Positions 21,870 through 33,557 of a stretch of 64,000 bases of DNA are shown one piece after another. The position numbers and the translations under genes are program-made. Origin of the DNA: Gracilaria domingensis (Eukaryota; Rhodophyta; Florideophyceae; Gracilariales; Gracilariaceae); the NCBI GenBank assembly GCA_022539475.1, contig VCMS01000138.1, positions 1-64,000 of the forward strand. Reading direction: 5' to 3'. How positions within the stretch are numbered: position 1 is the first letter of the stretch; every line of letters begins with the position of its first letter. Below the pieces are notes generated by a model that saw only the letters and a program-made list of their open reading frames with translations, did no database searches and was not told the DNA's origin.

Positions 21870-23677
21870 CTCCCCTGTACGAGATGGCTAATGGATCTTG
21901 TCTCCCGCAGCGCTCTCGGCATTGTGAATCAAACTTGGGCGCAAAGGGGCAGACGGTCTTGGCCGCAAAGGCCACGTTATTCGCGGCTACTGTTTGATGT
22001 TTAACTATCCTCCCTTTCTCTGCTGTTAGCGGAATGCCTACACCTTTGCTTAGCAAAGGTTAGAAGACCTTGTATCGATGAACGGTCGCAGGGGAGTGCG
22101 CTGTGCTAGTGAGCGTGGTGCAACCCGTGAGCGTGGTCCAACCCCTGCAAGTTGCAGGCTGCAACCCGTGTTTTCGCAACCAAATTAATTACTTATTTTT
22201 TATATGATTTAAACTGCTCGTTGTTTACGTTGACCTCATTGAGGCGAGTTGATTTTGAGGGAACGTGACTTCATTGGGTTTGAGTTTCTGGTGTTTTCTT
22301 CTTCTTCTTGGATTGCAGGTATGATGGACGCCCGCCGTGGAGACTGGGGAATGGGAGAATGTTGATTACTCGCATGAAAAAATTTATGGGCGCAAATGGG
22401 AGCAGCATGAAGTTGATGTATATAGACCAGTACAAAGGAAAAAACTTGAATTGTGTGTTAGCTGTAGTAAGCAATCTCGACAGCAGCTTACGTGATGAAC
22501 TGCCTCCGAATTGAGAGGAGAAAAGACCATGAAGGAGGAACTGGGCGGGGTCAGCGAATCATATGCGGTCGAGCGACTGCAAAGTGCAAGAAAGAGCACC
22601 GCAGAATCGATTTACATTCGATCGCAAAGCACAGCGTGTCAAAGATTGACGGGACAGGGATGTCTACTGCGAGCGACAGTATCTATATAATAGCATGAAA
22701 ATATATCTGCAAGCCCTTTGGAGGCCTGCTTCAGGCTCTTGGCCGCCGTCTTCACGCATGGTGACATTTGGAACATGGAGCGAACAACACGGGCCCGCCT
22801 GATAAACTGGCACGATGCCCTCACAGCATGATGATCACGATGATCATGATGATGATGCGCAGCAGGGCCTACGCTGCCACGCAAAGTGAGGGAGACGCCG
22901 ATGTACAAATGACTTGAACTGGCCAGTTCACGCATGACATGAGCGCATTTGCGCTACAACTGGACATCGGGCAACGTGTATTGTCGTGACGATTTGATGA
23001 TCAAATTTTGATCTGATCAATGATTGTAATGTCGAAGGTTATAGAAAAAGAACGCGAAGTCGGTATAAGTTTACCAGAGTGCTCTCCCAGAGAATGCCCC
23101 CGGAATTCCCGTTGTTGCGCTCGAATCCGAGTACTTGTTGTGTCTCGCTCGGGCCCAAACGCCGGAGGACTGGTAGCAGCTGATCGATGCTGTGGAACAA
23201 CAAAGTTGCGTTGCTTTACGAGAAGGTCTGTCTGAGAAATGGTGACGTACATCCCAGGGTTGATTTATTGCTACGGCTTGAATGCTATTGCTCATTCAGT
23301 ATGTGTGTGTGCGTGTGTGTGTGTGTGTGCGTGTGTCTGAGAGAGAGAAAGAACAGTTCACAAAAGCAAGATATTTCAGATGGATTTCGTCCGTACGGAA
23401 TCGTTTGGTCCTCATCATCATCGTGTCATTTAACCTTGTCAAGCGTATGCTCCGATCTTGATGGTGATGGTGATGATGATGGTGATGATGATAATTGATT
23501 GAGAGTTTGCTAAGGCGATTGTATGGAACGGATGGTGCTCCAATATCAGCATTGTAACATTGAAATCGTTGACAGAGGTATGTACTAACTATTATATTAT
23601 CTGATGAGTCATCAGTGATGACTCATGCTCAATTGGCATGCCCAACGGAAAGGTTTCCGTGTGCGTGGTCAACACAA
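21870..23677. other. Intergenic stretch with simple repeats
   Basis: No gene I can support. It holds a GT-rich microsatellite (about 23299-23336), a TGATGG/TGATGATG microsatellite (about 23458-23492), the second copy of the 42-bp repeat (23156-23197) and a perfect palindrome at 23604-23626. Confidence 0.5.
23604..23626. promoter_or_regulatory. 23-bp perfect palindrome with two TGAGTCA sites
   Basis: ATGAGTCATCA, a central G, then its exact inverse. Each arm contains TGAGTCA, the classic recognition sequence of bZIP factors of the AP-1/GCN4 type. It lies just beyond the 3' end of the alpha-dioxygenase gene, so it could be a terminator-proximal hairpin or a regulatory site for either neighbour. 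Confidence 0.4.
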
Positions 23678-25670
23678 TCACATGTGCTCGGCAGGCCACT
23701 TGTCACGTGGTTTGAACGCTGAATACCCGTCCGGAATCTTCTTCTCCAGCTCCGGAAAATGGCGCTTGAGAACATCACGCATAGACGTCACACTCTTCAC
23801 CCACGCAAAGCCAATATCCGTGTACGTCTTGGCATTGAAGTCAGTGGTGAAGAAGCGATCTGCCTCCAGCCTACGCGACGCCATCAACAAAAAGATGAGG
23901 AACGCCGTCTCCGAGATAGCGAAGCCCTTGATCTTCTTCTCGGCGAGCATGCCGACCATCAAGTCCACATTCTCGATACCGTCCTCCCCGTATACCTCCA
24001 CCATCGCCTTATATGCATCTTCATTGTCGCCGCACAAATCCTTGATGCTCTTGAAGGCCTTCATGTGTAACGCACGTCTAAAGTCGTTGTAGCAGCGGAT
24101 GCCACGCTCTCGGTCGCGATACAAGTCTAGAGCAGCAAGATCGACGAGGTCCGGCTTCTGGCGCCCATATTCGTCAGTCGGTGGCAGCTGGCGCAGGTCC
24201 TTGGGATAGTTGAACAGCTCGAGGTTGCCGCAGGGATAGCGCAACACGGCGTCCCAATATTTTTCGGGCTCGCCTTCCTTGTTCAACTTCTCGTCGCCGG
24301 GTAGACCGATAAGGTCGCTAAGCGGCACAAAGTGAGAGTCGATCGGCAGGCCGTCGGGTAGAAGCGGGTGCAGTCGGTAAACGGAGACGAACTCCTCGGT
24401 GAGGCAATAGGGCACGCCATGGTTCTCGGTGTCCTGCGCGACAAGGCTGAACAGACCTGGCGGGCCTTTGCTGAACGGCAGACCAAGAGCTCGCGGGAGT
24501 CCGAACCAATTTGAATTCCTGTAGCGGATAGACGCAGGCATCGGAGGCGAAATCAACATGTGAGTATCGCTAGCAAACGAACGCGAAGATGGATGCGCAA
24601 GAGGATGGAGATGGCGTTACATTCAATACTTACATTCCAACCTCAAGAGTGTCCGTCTTGAGGAGCTCAACGGTCCAATCGATGGTATGAATCTTGGCGG
24701 TAATCGCGGAAACGGCCAAGCGCGCCAAATTGAACAACTTCTCATCATCTTCCTTCAGCTCCGGACGTGCTCCTGCAATGGCGTCGGCGATAGCATTATG
24801 CTCCCTCAAGAAGATCTCCTGCAGCAGTGACACGCCGACCCAGCTATTCTTCGAGTCTCCGACAAGGTTCGTTCCGTCATCAGCTTTGGGGAGTGCGCCC
24901 TCGATGGCGCCTTGATGGAGCTTGCCGCCGCGCCCTGTACGGGCGCGGGCGACAGCGACATCAGTCTGGCCGTACAAGAAGCTGGCGTCCCACCAGTGTG
25001 TGCGGAAGTTGTCGAAAAAGCCGTCGGTACGACGCTTCGTTGCCTTGAAGCGGAATGCAGTGAGCGGACACTGCGGTGAGCCGCTGGAAAGCTCAACGGT
25101 CTCGTCACTGTCGTGGTGGCCGAACCAATCATGTGACTTCGCAGCGCATACAGAAGGCCGAGAGAAATAGAAACGTGTTGAGGTTAGTAGGTTTAGTGAG
25201 ATATGAAGCGGAAATCAGCCGACAGCAGCAAATCGAGCTGCAAATAGAGTATGCAGCATTACCATTGCTTGAATCCACGCGGCGGCGAGGACGTTGAGTT
25301 GATCGCCAGCGGGGCGAAAGCCCTTCCGCTGGAGTAGTTTGGCGGCGACGACCTGCACGGGCGGGTCACGCGTAGGGTCCACGCTGTCCGCGGGGGGCAT
25401 GTTGCGCCCAAACGGGGTGTCGACGGCGCCAGTGGTGTAGTGAGCTTTGTCGTTGCCCTCGCCTGTCGGGGTGCGGAAGGGCGGCGGGTCTTGGCCATCG
25501 CGCGAGGTGTCGTCGAGTGGTGCCGCGTATAGGTTGACATCCTGCATCACCGTGCGGCGCGCCACAAGCGACAAGGCGCCGGGAACGGTGCCCAGCCCAT
25601 GTACGGGGATGATGTTGGATACGAGCAGCAACAGGCGGTGCAGCAGGTTGGGTTTCTTCGGCGGCTCCAT
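23678..25670 (-). CDS. Fatty-acid alpha-dioxygenase (heme peroxidase family), three exons
   Basis: Oxygenates free fatty acids at C2 to 2-hydroperoxides, a first step to oxylipins and C(n-1) aldehydes. I place three exons: 25670-25263, 25136-24634 and 24518-23678, with GT-AG introns of 126 and 115 bases (donors GTAATG and GTAAGT) that keep the frame, giving about 583 residues; plant enzymes are near 640. SHDWFGHHDSDE (residues 137-148) matches the distal heme His region of plant alpha-dioxygenases. VYRLHPLLPD holds Tyr351 and His354, spaced like the catalytic Tyr and proximal heme His. LAALDLYRDRERG and YNDFRR are family signatures. There is no secretion signal, although a hydrophobic stretch near residues 10-20 could associate with membranes. 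Two 33-bp direct repeats lie about 115 bases upstream of the start. It belongs to the same superfamily as cyclooxygenases, but the motifs point to the alpha-dioxygenase branch. Confidence 0.88.
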
Positions 25671-25783
25671 GGTTGAGCGGTGACGAGGGGGAGTGGAAGG
25701 TAGCTCTCGTTGGAGTGCCCGAAATCTAAGCGGGATCCTTATATCTTTGAGGGTTGGTTATGTATGCGTGTACTGGCCCAGTA

Positions 25784-25849
25784 AGATGTCTCTGATCTAC
25801 TGAATCAGAAGCAGAAAGATATCTCTGATCTACTGAGAATCAGAAGCAG
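25784..25849 (-). repeat. Direct repeats in the alpha-dioxygenase promoter
   Basis: Two near-identical units (25784-25814 and 25817-25849), each AGATRTCTCTGATCTACTGA followed by ATCAGAAGCAG. Within each, TCTGAT and ATCAGA form an inverted repeat. They lie 115-180 bases upstream of the start codon and could be paired regulator sites. Confidence 0.55.
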
Positions 25850-25861
25850 GGACGCAGTTCT

Positions 25862-27802
25862 GATTCAGAACCGGGTTTACAGTTCTGCGCTGACGATCTG
25901 CAACACTGCAGCGGATCAGCATCGTAAAGCCTTCCGCCAAGAATACGCATAAAGCCCAATGATACCCTTGGTACGTAATGTTCCGCCATTCATGCATGCA
26001 TTCATTCATCATGTACCGTCGCTACAATATGGATGATCACGGTGCTCCGAATGTTTGCGCCGGAGCCCACGAACTCCACGAAAGGCCCCGTGCGGGGGCC
26101 GAGAGGAAACGGAAAGGGCGAAATTTTTGATCCCCGATCTTCTTGCTTTTGCCACCGTTTCTCACCAACGCTGCTTCGATTTGATCGCGCTCGACAATCT
26201 CTTCATCAATCAGCACCCCATACCTGCTCCCGCGTAGAACGTTAAACAGCCAATGAAGAATCGTACGAAGGAATATCCCACAAGTCCAATCTACGAAGAG
26301 AGCAATACAGTACTTATGATGAGCTGAAAGCACTAAATCACTGCATCATCATCTGTTCCGCTGCCAATGTTTCCGGCATGTCCCCTTCACTGTCTAAACC
26401 TCTGGCGTGATTATTGTGAACATGTGTTTCGAATTTTGAAGATATTAGGTGTTGGAGTGCGGTTTGTGCGGAGTTTGTGGACGACACACACAGGACATAG
26501 ATAATGGAGAGGAGTGTACACCGTTGAGCTATACTCCGATTTCATTGCGCTTCTACGCGAATTAGTGCAAGCGCGAAATGTTTTGATGGCAAGAAAACGA
26601 CGAAATGGAGGTCTACAAACGAAGAGAACCGAACAGAGTCGAAGCAAAGAGGTTGTTGGATTCGATAGAAGAAGGACGTGCTGTAATGAGAAAACGAGGA
26701 GAAGAACAGGGAGGTGTAATTAAGATGTACAAGCGTTCTTCAAGAGTCTCAAGATTGTACTCGATAAATAAAAGTCTCGTTCGATATCTACGGGGAGGGG
26801 GGAGCGCTGGGAGACACGAAGAAGAAATGGAAGGGCTATTGTTCGTCGAGCATTGGGAAAGCGTTACTGCTGTCAACAGAGCTTTCTAGATGAATGAAAG
26901 CGATGGGGCTGGGGGGGTCTAAGATAGCAAATTGCCTCTCTAACATTCGCGAACTGTTACACGGTGATGGTCTCGAGAAAGCAGTGCAGTGTAGCGAAGG
27001 ACATAAAGGCATTCGAGAAGTGGAGGTGAGAGAGGCATGTAACAATACCTCGAATCCGAGTTTTGATGGCATACTGCATACATTCTTTCACCGGTTGCTA
27101 TCTTAAGGATAGCCCTCATATCCTCTTCTCGATTGGGGCTAGTAGGGAACATGATCAAGATAATATCTTTATTATGCTATGGGACATCCGTTTATCGACA
27201 TTTCTTACAGTATTATATCACGTCGCTTACCCCATGTCGAGACTGCTTGAAGGGTACTAAATTTTTTGTTACAAGAGTTGGTACTACTAATCCTGGTCAC
27301 AAACCATTGCAGAGGAAGCACAAGAAGCATTGGATGGCGATGGAAAGGTAGGACTTCTCAAAAGCTTGTTATCAATGGTGCCACAGTTATACGCCGCTGC
27401 TTGGTTAGGTATGTATAAAAGGAAGTCTGATTTTCTAACTAATGAATGGTGTGGGGTTACGAGTCACCTCAGGGAATTCGCCGAGCTTCTGCAGAAGCTT
27501 GAACGACATCAAGAGGCAACATGCTTCGTATGACGTTGCTGAACCGCCCCCAAGATAAGATGATACTTCCAAGCACTTTCATGCGTGGAAACGTCCCATG
27601 GCTTTGACATCCAGCGCGGCGATGCGATGTGCGCGGACAGATAGCTATCTTCGTGCGTGCCTGTCTTTATACACTCTCCATAAAGTATCAATCTCGAAAA
27701 CGCATCCCCAGCACACGCACGCTCACACTACATAACACACAGGAAGTACAACACCAATAAACATAAAGCTCCACTACGCAAACGCGAGAATTACCTGCTA
27801 CT
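25862..27802. other. Intergenic stretch, no gene supported
   Basis: About 1.9 kb. It contains a strong hairpin (GGCCCCG-TGCG-CGGGGCC-like, near 26084-26102) in a G+C island and several short frames without family features. One frame at 26605-26889 (charged, 94 codons) cannot be excluded. Confidence 0.35.
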
Positions 27803-29862
27803 TCACAGCTCTCCTCCGCCACCATCCCCACCACCAACCTCAACAGCCACGTTCGTTCCAGCGATCCCGTTGGCAAGCTCACTCGCACCAACTTCGCCAC
27901 CGTTTCCGATCGCCGCTCCCCCGCCAACAACGTTGCCAGCCTTCTTCGCATCATTCTTTGCCGCCTGTTTTCTTGCACGCTCCATCTTCTCCTTCGCTCT
28001 CGCCAGCCCCGAAACGATATCATCTGAGAAATCTCTCATCATCCTCAAGAGATCCTCCTGTCTTCCTCTCGACATCTTGTTCCTCTCACCAAAGTGCTGC
28101 ATCATACTTTGCAACTTCTGCATCATCAGACCTCTCAACGACACAATCTCTTCCCGAACCTTTGTGGCCTCCTCAGCAAACACCTCCATCTCCGCCTTGA
28201 ATGCCGCAAGCGTCTGATCGTCTCCAATCTGCTTGATCTGTTCTGAAACATTAGTCACAGACTCTAACAAGGCTTGCACCTCTTCCCCAATAGCTTCCAG
28301 AGAGAGCTCCTTTGATCTGGCTAAAGTGGGCATGTCATCCAACGGCAAAAGGCCAGGATTATCCCTCTCCAACATGAAGATGAGGTAATCCAACAAAGTG
28401 TTACCCTTGGCATCCTTCACCGTACTCAACATAGCCAAGGCCTCCAACTTAAATCCGTGCGCACCACCACGTCCAGTTCCAGAATTGAGGAAGTTACCCA
28501 GCGCCAACACAGCCTCCAAAATACGCGCAAGCTTCTCAGAGTTCATCACTTCAACAGGAATCATGGCAAAGGTATCCATGTTTCGGATGACATCCACAGC
28601 CTCATCGTTGAAGGTCTTCGCCGCCAACGCGCACAAGATCTTTCCACGCAGTCCCTTCAAGTCTGCCAAATCCATCATAAACGCGTCAGTCTTATCAACC
28701 TCGGCGCGAATATTGGCGTTCTGCGCCAGCAGCATCTCCTCTTCCTGCGTTGGACAAACAAGCAACAAAGCTTGCAAAGTACCAGCCTCCATCTCCTTGT
28801 ACGTAGGAACTCTGACAACGTCCTTGATAGCGTCAGCACTCATCTTCAAGTTAGCCAACAAGATATTGACATTATGCTTGCGCTTATGCGGAAGCACTTC
28901 GGTCTTGACCTCAGCGGCGGCAATCTGGAATCTCTGCACAACGTCGACGCCAAACAGATCATCAATCTGCTCCTCGTCCAGCCGCACATTGCTCTCATCC
29001 AAAGTGGGCCAGAACGAGTTGTTGACCAAGTTCATGGGCACCTTCGCCCAATGAAGCGGTTTCTTCTGTCGACCCCTCGCACTATTCTCCTTGCCCTGAA
29101 CCTGTCCCATCGGCGCCTTGGGCACCGGCGGCATACCCGGCGCTCCGAGCAGTAGGTGCACCAGGCGCTCTCGGCGTGGGTCCATTCGCAGCCTGATTCT
29201 TCCTGGCGGCCGCGGCGGCAGCCACAGCGCCCGCAGCACCCGGCGCATTTCCAGCGCCGCCACCACCAGGACCAGCACCACCTCCCGGCCCTCCTCCGCC
29301 AGGTCCGCCGCCACCGGGTCCGCCGCCGCCGCCGCCACCCGGACCAAAGCCACCGCCGCCACCACCCGGTCCGTACCCTCCGCCGCCGCCGCCCGGACCG
29401 TAGCCGCCGCCGCCGCCGCCGCCGCCGCCACCGAGCGCGCCTTCCGCGTACTCGTCGGGAATGGTGACCATTTCGCCGCCCTGGGTGCGGGCTCCCTTTG
29501 CGCGTGAGTCGACGCCGATCCACGCGGTGATGATGTTTCCATCCTTGTCTACGCCCGCGACGACCTTGCGACGACGACCGCGGCCAAGCGGCCCGACTTG
29601 GCGCTGCTTGACGGCGTAGCGTGCCGGATCGATGTAAAAGCCGAACTGGCCGCGTTCAAAGCGCACTGTTGGGGGGGTGTTTGTGGCGCAAGTTGAGCAC
29701 AAGTGGTCAGTGGGCGGCGCGGCGTGGGCGGCGCGGCGGCGGCGGCGGCGCGGTTGACGGGAAGGACGTACCGAATTCGTGTGCCATGCTCTGCAGCCTG
29801 ACGAGGACGTCCGGGCCGAGACGATCCTCCAACGTGGAGCGCGCGTCATACTTGCGCGACAT
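27803..29862 (-). CDS. Formin: glycine-rich linker plus FH2 domain
   Basis: Actin-nucleating protein that stays on filament barbed ends. Exon 1 (29862-29772) encodes MSRKYDARSTLEDRLG and joins, through a 106-base GT-AG intron, an exon starting VRFERGQFGFYIDP. A GYGPGGGGGG-type repeat follows (about 29440-29220). The FH2 domain then runs from KKPLHWAKVP (near 29060), with the lasso Trp, through LGNFLNSG and GFKLEALAML (near 28480), the hallmark core, to a Lys/Arg-rich, probably autoregulatory, tail and a Gly-rich end. The Gly-rich and FH2 parts are in different frames. A 55-base GT-AG intron at 29136-29082 would connect them exactly, although an indel in this GC-rich tract is possible. The usual proline-rich FH1 is reduced to short PPVPKAP-like traces or replaced by the Gly repeats. 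It is transcribed divergently from the FAD oxidase. Confidence 0.85.
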
Positions 29863-30430
29863 GGTTGCGGGGAAGCGGGCAGCTGCCAACGGCGCGCGCG
29901 ACTGGGAACGGCGCGAGCAACTGCGCACGGCGCCAGCGACGGGCGGTGGGGGAGGGGGGGGGGCGAACTAAGCGCGCGGTGAACGGCGCAGCGGCGGCAC
30001 GAGGCGCGAGGCGACGGCGCGCGCGCAGGGTGTACGGTGGCGCGCGCGTCGCTTGGCACGCAGCGCGCAGCCCAAAGCCAAGCTTCAGCTACGCGCCACA
30101 CGTGGCCACGCGCCGGCGCCCGCCCCGGTTGACAGTGGCGCAAACGCGCGCCGCGCGCGCGCGTGCACGCGGGTGAGCGCGGCAGGCGCGGCGCGCGCGC
30201 CGTGGCGTTCCACACGGTGTACCTTCGCGGCCGCCCTACGTGGCGCGCTGCCGCGCGCGCGCGCGCGCGCCGCGCCACGCGCACCGCCGCTGCGCGCCTC
30301 GCGCACCGCCGCTGCGCGCCGCGCGCCGCCGCTCTTAAGGCGCCGCGCGCCGCGCGCCGCGTAGGCGGCGCAATGCCTCATAGGATACCGCGCAGTACAT
30401 CGCCCGGCGGTCGCGCCCGTCATCGTGAGC
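29863..30430. promoter_or_regulatory. Extremely GC-rich divergent promoter region
   Basis: The 570 bases between the divergently transcribed formin and FAD-oxidase genes are dominated by GCGCGC runs (densest about 30130-30370). Open frames here are compositional artefacts. The region must hold both promoters, and CpG density is far above the rest of the window. Confidence 0.6.
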
Positions 30431-31921
30431 ATGGCCAACATGTTGTTGTTCCTGTTACTGACGTGCATGCTGTGTCAGGTGCGCGCCAACGACCGCGTGC
30501 ACCGCCTCCGCGCGTGCGTCGGCGCCGGCGTCCCCGTGTTCGCGCCGGCCAACCAGCGCTTTGCCGCGCTCAAGCGCCTGTCGTTCCGCTCCAATCGCGC
30601 AAACCCGCTCGCGATCGTCACCGCCGCCAACGAGTGGCAGGTGTCCAAGGTGGTGCGCTGCGCGCGCAGCGCGGCGCTGCGCGTGTGCGCGCGCTCCGGC
30701 GGGCATTCGCTGATTGGCCACAGCCTGTGCAACGGCGTGGTCATCGATCTGGCGCTGATGAACGCCGTGTCCATGCAGCCGGGCAACGTCGCGCTCGTGC
30801 AGCCCGGCGCCAACATGGGCGAGGTGCTGTGGGCGTTGCACAAGAAGCGCCGCTGGATGGCGGCCGGCGTGTGCCCGTCGGTGGGCTTTGCGGGCTACGT
30901 GCTGGGCGGCGGCCACGGGCCGTATGAGGGGCGCCTCGGGCTGGCGTGTGACTCCATGCTGTCGTTTCGCATGGTTCTTCGCTCTGGCAAGGTCGTCGTT
31001 GCCTCGCGCTCGCAGAGGCCCATGCTGTTTTGGGCGATGTGTGGCGCTGGCGGTGGCCACTTTGGTATTGTTACTGCCTTCCGCTGGCGCACTGTCACGT
31101 CAACTCCGTTTGATCGTGCCGTGGTTTTCCGCTTCCACTGGCCGACTGACGTCGGTGGTCAGCTGCTCGAAAAGTGGCAGCAGTACGGCGAATGGGGCGG
31201 CAATGTATGGTTCCGAATTGAGGTCTACCTCAGCAACCGCGAGCAAGGTGTGTTTGGCTATGGCGCCTGTTATGACGTTAACTCAGTCGCGGACTGTATG
31301 AAACGACTCAACTTCGCTCCGTTCTTCAACACGCCGGGCAGGTCTACCCGGTACATGTCAAAGGTCAGAAATGCCCTGGATACCCATGCTTTCTTCGGCC
31401 CGGAGGGAGGATGGGGAGAACGACGCGCCTCCAACCTGTACAAGGCTATGCTGCAACAGCGTGGTACGCAAGGGAGTGCCGCTAACGACCGCATCTACCA
31501 GTCCACTTTCATGAACATGAACAAGAACAGAATGCCGTCGAGACAGTTCTGGCAAAAGTACGTCAACTTTTGTCAAACCGCTTTCGGACGATCCAGTATT
31601 CCGTGGGTTGTGTGCGAGATGAACTTGTTCAATAATGCTATCGACAAACGACGCAACAATGCATTTGCCTTCAGGGGTGCTAATCTAATCACCCATTACA
31701 TTGTCGGCGGCGGAACGAAGCCGCACAGAAACTTTGTGTATAATTGGATGAAGAATCATTTGAAGCCGTTTACCTCGGGTGTCTATGTCAACTATGCGGA
31801 ACTGGAGCTGGCCAACTATGCAAAGATGTACTGGGGAGGAAACCTGCGAAATCTGAAACTCGTGCAAAAGTGGTATGACCCTCGTTACTTCTTCATGCAC
31901 CCGCAGCCGATTCCGAAGTGA
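30431..31921 (+). CDS. Secreted FAD-linked oxidase of the hexose-oxidase/berberine-bridge family
   Basis: A 496-residue oxidase starting at the ATG at 30431. The first 19 residues (MANMLLFLLLTCMLCQVRA) are a signal peptide, so the enzyme enters the secretory pathway. It has the two covalent flavin sites of the bicovalent group: the His in RSGGHS and the Cys in GVCPSVGFAGY, followed by the GGGHG turn. The C-terminal WYDPRYFFMHPQPIP fits the BBE motif (YDPxxFF). Family members oxidise sugars or aromatic alcohols and give H2O2. In red algae, hexose oxidase of this family is known and H2O2 production is tied to defence and wall chemistry, but the substrate here cannot be read from sequence. Its codon use is GC-rich in the first 400 codons and more balanced later. 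Confidence 0.85.
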   Translation: MANMLLFLLLTCMLCQVRANDRVHRLRACVGAGVPVFAPANQRFAALKRLSFRSNRANPLAIVTAANEWQVSKVVRCARSAALRVCARSGGHSLIGHSLCNGVVIDLALMNAVSMQPGNVALVQPGANMGEVLWALHKKRRWMAAGVCPSVGFAGYVLGGGHGPYEGRLGLACDSMLSFRMVLRSGKVVVASRSQRPMLFWAMCGAGGGHFGIVTAFRWRTVTSTPFDRAVVFRFHWPTDVGGQLLEKWQQYGEWGGNVWFRIEVYLSNREQGVFGYGACYDVNSVADCMKRLNFAPFFNTPGRSTRYMSKVRNALDTHAFFGPEGGWGERRASNLYKAMLQQRGTQGSAANDRIYQSTFMNMNKNRMPSRQFWQKYVNFCQTAFGRSSIPWVVCEMNLFNNAIDKRRNNAFAFRGANLITHYIVGGGTKPHRNFVYNWMKNHLKPFTSGVYVNYAELELANYAKMYWGGNLRNLKLVQKWYDPRYFFMHPQPIPK

Positions 31922-33400
31922 TCCGGTTCTTTCTGGGAACAATTTTGTCGCAACAAGCCAAAGCACGTCTTCTGCTGCCTGCTGTCAAATGGGGCAGGCG
32001 TGTTCGGAGGTCAGTGACACAATATTGCTGCTCAGAAGCCGATAGTGGCCCAGTAGAACCTGGGGGCCTCTGTGGTCACGTGGTGTACCGTGATCATGAG
32101 CTGTGTGGAAGAACGAACCGTGCTGATGTGGAACGTTCTGGCTCTAAGCTCGGCCTCATGCTGTCCACAAAAGTTGCTTGTACAGGGCGTCAAGTGACGC
32201 ATTCAATATTTGGTGATCTGTTTTGAGTAGGGAAGGGTATCCTTATATCCTTACATCCTTGTATCCTTCTATAGTCTAAACGGAGCCTGGTAGTTGGAGC
32301 TTATAGATACCCTCATACAACCTGTAAAGGAAGGTAGACCGCGACTCTGCCGAAATGTACTGTAGTATTTTGTTCCTATGTTTGACAAACAGTGGCAAAG
32401 CTCAGAAGGCCGTCACAGTGGTAGATACCCGAGTTATTGGAGCACCGCAGCCATAGTACCAGGGAAATCGGCTGTCTCAGAACGTTTCGATTCTGTGCTC
32501 CATCACCTTCATTTACCTCAGTCTCGGCAGCCGCACTTGTTTTTCGCAAGGTTGGACCATCTTTAATGTACAGAGTGAATCGAATGCGCCTCCTGGATTC
32601 TCAAGCCAAAGTGGAAAACACGTTTCAAACCCATAGAGACCATTTCATCTTCACTGTTTTGCTGCACTTCTGATGTGTTTCGACTTGGTGTGGTCGCGAG
32701 ACCGAGTCTTCTCGAATTATATCGCACCAGTTCATACGTCCGTCTCAAAAAACCGCGCTTATCCCACTCATGAACTCGTCATTATGACCACCTATTAGTG
32801 CATATCCTTTCGGTGCAACGCGGGCGGTTGCTCAAAAACAAACGATAAATTGAGGCACTCGTGTGCACACGCATGATTCCAACACCAGAAGGCTTGCTTG
32901 TAGAGCAGGCTAGATACCAGGTACAGTTGGCACTGACTGATAGGTTTCTGTTCCAACTCCTATTTCTGGGCTCTTGTTAGTGCTTGAGATTCCGACGCAA
33001 GATGACGCCTGTACAAAGGCTTGGAATTCTATCGAGATGGGAACCGCGAGAATAATATTCTGCAAACAGCATCTGCGATATCTACCCTTGGTCACGTAGT
33101 TACTACGATAGTCGTGTAAAACAACCAGAATTGATAATCAGGGTGCCATTCCATCCGCATACAACAAGTCGATGTCGCCCCGTACAACACGGCATCTGCG
33201 ACGTTTGGAGCCAATCATGACAAGCATTGAAAGTACAAAGTGAGCCAACCTGTTTCACGACGTAACCAACTGAAGTCTTGAAAAAAAAAATAAAGGCCGC
33301 AACACTCCGAGGCTTGGTGTGCAACGGGTGTATTCAAACGTCTAGCCGTCCGGCTAAATCCCGGAGTCTGAGCAGCTCTCGAGTTCTCCGGCCAACTGGC
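31922..33400. other. Intergenic stretch, no gene supported
   Basis: About 1.5 kb without a convincing frame. It contains a short imperfect run of TATCCTTACATCCTTG-type units near 32240-32272 and an A-run near 33279. Confidence 0.4.
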
Positions 33401-33406
33401 TGCCAC

Positions 33407-33413
33407 TATATAA
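33407..33413 (+). promoter_or_regulatory. TATA box of the DM9-repeat gene
   Basis: CTATATAAGGGG, about 150 bases before the start codon, with a pyrimidine-rich stretch (CTTCTACCTCGTTG) about 15 bases further on. Confidence 0.5.
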
Positions 33414-33557
33414 GGGGTAGCCTTCTACCTCGTTGTTGTTCTGCCCCTGCGTGTCAGTGGTTCTCAAGCCACAAAACATCCAAAGTCTTGCCGACCCCCC
33501 TTGCTTCAAATCATCCTAGGTCCGCAGAGTCGTGCTTCCTTCATTCTCAGTCCAAAA

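Noticed and set aside
23299-23492. GT and TGATGG repeats as regulatory signals
   Set aside because: Ordinary microsatellites; no evidence of function.
29082-30370. Several long open frames on both strands, including Arg- and Ala-rich ones
   Set aside because: They arise from GCGCGC and GGC-repeat composition where stops are rare. Only the formin exons and the FAD oxidase have family motifs.
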